Below are positions 5,743-6,852 of a stretch of 6,852 nt of DNA, one piece after another. This stretch comes from Rhodothermales bacterium (lineage in GTDB: Bacteria > Bacteroidota > Rhodothermia > Rhodothermales > UBA10348). Within the stretch, counting starts at the first letter, position 1. The number at the start of each line of letters is the position of its first letter. The stretch is taken from contig JAURGV010000130.1 in NCBI GenBank assembly GCA_030833605.1, positions 1 to 6,852 on the forward strand, given 5' to 3'. The translations under genes were made by a program, and so were the position numbers. The notes under the pieces are model-generated. The model was not told the DNA's origin. It worked only from the letters and a program-made list of their open reading frames with translations, and did not search any database.

Positions 5743-6559
5743 GTTCTTGGTTATCAATTTTAGCCTCGATTTCCAAATGCTTGATGATGGGTGAAGCTTT
5801 GACCTTCGTCATCAATACCTCTTCGATTTGAAAAAGACCCGTTGCATTATCCATGTGAATAGAGATGCGAACGGGTTTATTCTGGCCTTTGTTGATTTCA
5901 ACGCGTGAAATCGTATTGGCGGAATACCGATGCATATCCCCTACTTCGGGGTCCAGTTGTAAGTTGAACGGAATGAGGGAGCGCCCTTTGGTCATATCCG
6001 TTCCATCGGCGACCAACACGACTCCGGCTTCTACGGAGTGAATTTTGGTGTGCGCCATATGGCCTACAATAATCTCGTGCGCCATCGAGCGTAGAACCAC
6101 GCGGGAGGCCAGATCGTCTGGATACAGCCATTCTAAGTAGCTAACGATGTATGGATCTATCAAGTTGATGGAATGCCATTCGTGCTGATCGCGGGTTACC
6201 CCCATGCCGGTATCGTGCAGAAAGCATCCCAGCGCTACGGCGACTTGAGATTTTTCAAAATCCCCTACCGATTCACTTTCTAAGCTCGTTTGAATGCCTC
6301 CATCATGGAGCAAACGCAAGATTTTAAGCGCATTATACGTTGTTATGCGAGCGTGAACCGGTCCGTGGTCGTTATACCCTAAACGCCTAACCGACACTAC
6401 ATTGGCGTAACTATGATAAAGATTCAGCTCTTGATCATTAACAAGACGTCCGATTAATGTGTGCACCTTTCCAGAGGTGCGTTCCAATAATACCCGATTT
6501 AATTGCTCTTCTTTAGGAGTCGGGTCTTTCCAATCCGGGACAATAGGTTTCTTTTCCAT
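5723..6559 (-). CDS. HD-domain metal-dependent phosphohydrolase, substrate unknown
   Basis: The protein has 278 residues from the ATG at 6559. A TTG at 6574 would add five residues, but the purine-rich AGAAGAAAA directly before the ATG makes 6559 more likely. Seen: NDHGPVHA (63-70) giving His65 and His69, FLHDTGMG (113-120) with the HD doublet His115-Asp116, HEWHS with His126/His129, MAHEIIVGHMAH (159-170), and VADGTDMT (183-190) supplying a further Asp ligand. This is a full set for a mono- or binuclear metal site. HD proteins of this kind hydrolyse phosphoesters, often of nucleotides, but the pattern gives no substrate. The last 50 or so residues (from RISIHMD at 231) look like a small beta/alpha domain (GLFQIEEVLM, then LEIEAKI) and could be a regulatory or dimerisation module. 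Similar proteins are, as I recall, also found in archaea. The gene has its own leader behind a strong terminator, suggesting a separate transcript. Confidence 0.8.
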   Translation of the reverse strand: MEKKPIVPDWKDPTPKEEQLNRVLLERTSGKVHTLIGRLVNDQELNLYHSYANVVSVRRLGYNDHGPVHARITTYNALKILRLLHDGGIQTSLESESVGDFEKSQVAVALGCFLHDTGMGVTRDQHEWHSINLIDPYIVSYLEWLYPDDLASRVVLRSMAHEIIVGHMAHTKIHSVEAGVVLVADGTDMTKGRSLIPFNLQLDPEVGDMHRYSANTISRVEINKGQNKPVRISIHMDNATGLFQIEEVLMTKVKASPIIKHLEIEAKIDNQEPRMYLK

Positions 6560-6586
6560 TTTTCTTCTATTCAAACTTTACAAATT

Positions 6587-6607
6587 CCAGCAATCCTTTC
6601 TTGCTGG
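6587..6607 (-). promoter_or_regulatory. Inverted repeat in the leader of the HD gene
   Basis: CCAGCAA (6587-6593) and TTGCTGG (6601-6607) form a perfect 7-bp inverted repeat around a 7-nt loop, 28 bp before the HD gene start. Read on the - strand the loop is GAAAGGA, which contains a Shine-Dalgarno-like AAGGA, but no start codon with an open frame lies at the right distance. No T-run follows, so it is not an intrinsic terminator. It could be an operator or a leader hairpin. Confidence 0.35.
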
Positions 6608-6619
6608 TACGCTTTTATA

Positions 6620-6645
6620 CAACCGATACGTTTCAATTATCTATC
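6620..6645 (-). promoter_or_regulatory. AT-rich promoter-like stretch upstream of the HD gene
   Basis: On the - strand this region carries a TATAAA hexamer preceded by TTGAAA, but with only about 11 bp between them, which is too short for a standard sigma-70 promoter. It sits between the terminator and the HD gene leader, where a promoter is expected. The TATAAA may be a real -10 with a poor -35; this is weak evidence. Confidence 0.25.
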
Positions 6646-6651
6646 CATATG

Positions 6652-6689
6652 AAAAGAGGGGCGACATGTTGCCATGTCGCCCCTCTTTT
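6652..6689 (-). terminator. Strong intrinsic terminator, perfect 17-bp stem
   Basis: AAAAGAGGGGCGACATG (6652-6668) pairs without mismatch with CATGTCGCCCCTCTTTT (6673-6689) around a 4-nt loop. The GC-rich stem is flanked by an A-run on one side and a T-run on the other, so it can work in both directions. It lies 30 bp after the stop of the - strand gene at 6720, which it most likely terminates, and upstream of the HD gene, separating the two transcripts. On the + strand it is followed by TTTTTT at 6693-6698. Confidence 0.9.
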
Positions 6690-6719
6690 ACATTTTTTCG
6701 AAAACTAGAAGGGTACCTT

Positions 6720-6852
6720 CTATTTCTCGTCTGCTGAAGCATCGGCAGCTGAATCTTCTTCTGCAGAAGCTTCCTCTGTTGACTCTTCCTCAGTTGAAGG
6801 CTCTGCTTTAGCTTTCGCTTTAGTAGCCTTTTTCTTTGGCTTCTCTTCAGCA
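6720..6852 (-). CDS. C-terminal low-complexity tail of an unidentified protein, 5' part outside the window
   Basis: Only the last 43 codons are present, ending in TAG at 6720-6722 on the - strand. They encode a Lys/Ala-rich stretch (KPKKKATKAKAKAEP) followed by an acidic Glu/Ser/Ala stretch ending in SADEK. The frame is open to the window edge, codon composition is consistent along it, and a strong terminator follows at the expected distance, so I take it as a real gene end. Such charged tails occur on ribosomal proteins such as bS16, bL17 or uS3 in several phyla and on other highly expressed bacterial proteins. No folded domain is visible, so the identity cannot be settled from this window. 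Confidence 0.7.
   Translation of the reverse strand, partial: AEEKPKKKATKAKAKAEPSTEEESTEEASAEEDSAADASADEK

Noticed and set aside
6459..6737. Open frame of 92 codons on the + strand across the HD gene start and the terminator
   Set aside because: It runs antisense through the HD gene start, leader and terminator hairpin and has no recognisable domain.

Overview
The window is bacterial chromosome of moderate GC content, densely packed, with gene gaps from about -20 to +160 bp and a mixture of ATG and TTG starts. I cannot fix the phylum. The Pst phosphate importer and the Glu/Ala/Lys-rich protein tail at the right edge are bacterial in style. Two genes (a 2-phosphoglycerate-kinase-like protein and an HD phosphohydrolase) belong to families that are also common in archaea. 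There is no rRNA, tRNA, CRISPR array, transposase or integrase in the window.

Left (1-2434, + strand): the 3' part of a pst operon, with the phosphate permease PstA (5' end cut by the window edge) followed by two different PstB ATPases in tandem. The genes are 4 bp apart (pstA-pstB1) and overlap by 8 bp (pstB1-pstB2). The two PstBs have lost complementary motifs. The first lacks the Q-loop Gln and the switch His but keeps LSGGQ; the second keeps the Q-loop Gln and switch His but has LSLEQ in place of LSGGQ. In a head-to-tail dimer this gives one intact and one degenerate ATP site. This is the most interesting feature of the window. No phoU follows.

Middle (2437-3603, - strand): a P-loop kinase of the archaeal 2-phosphoglycerate kinase / plant LPA1 type, with two tandem ATP-cone-like domains at its N-terminus. 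It converges on pstB2 with 2 bp between the stop codons. Across a 94-bp divergent intergenic region lies a + strand pair (3698-5742). It encodes an ornithine-cyclodeaminase/mu-crystallin-type ketimine reductase and an FAD amine oxidase of the monomeric sarcosine oxidase family, joined by an ATGA overlap. Both probably act on the C-N bond of secondary or cyclic amino acids such as proline, pipecolate or sarcosine.

Right (5723-6852, - strand): an HD-domain phosphohydrolase whose 3' end overlaps the oxidase gene by 20 bp tail-to-tail, a 5' leader with a small inverted repeat, a perfect 17-bp-stem terminator, and the last 43 codons of a gene with a low-complexity acidic/basic tail, possibly a ribosomal protein. 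Functionally, the left half concerns phosphate uptake and possibly phosphate-ester metabolism, and the right half amino-acid redox chemistry plus an HD hydrolase of unknown substrate.
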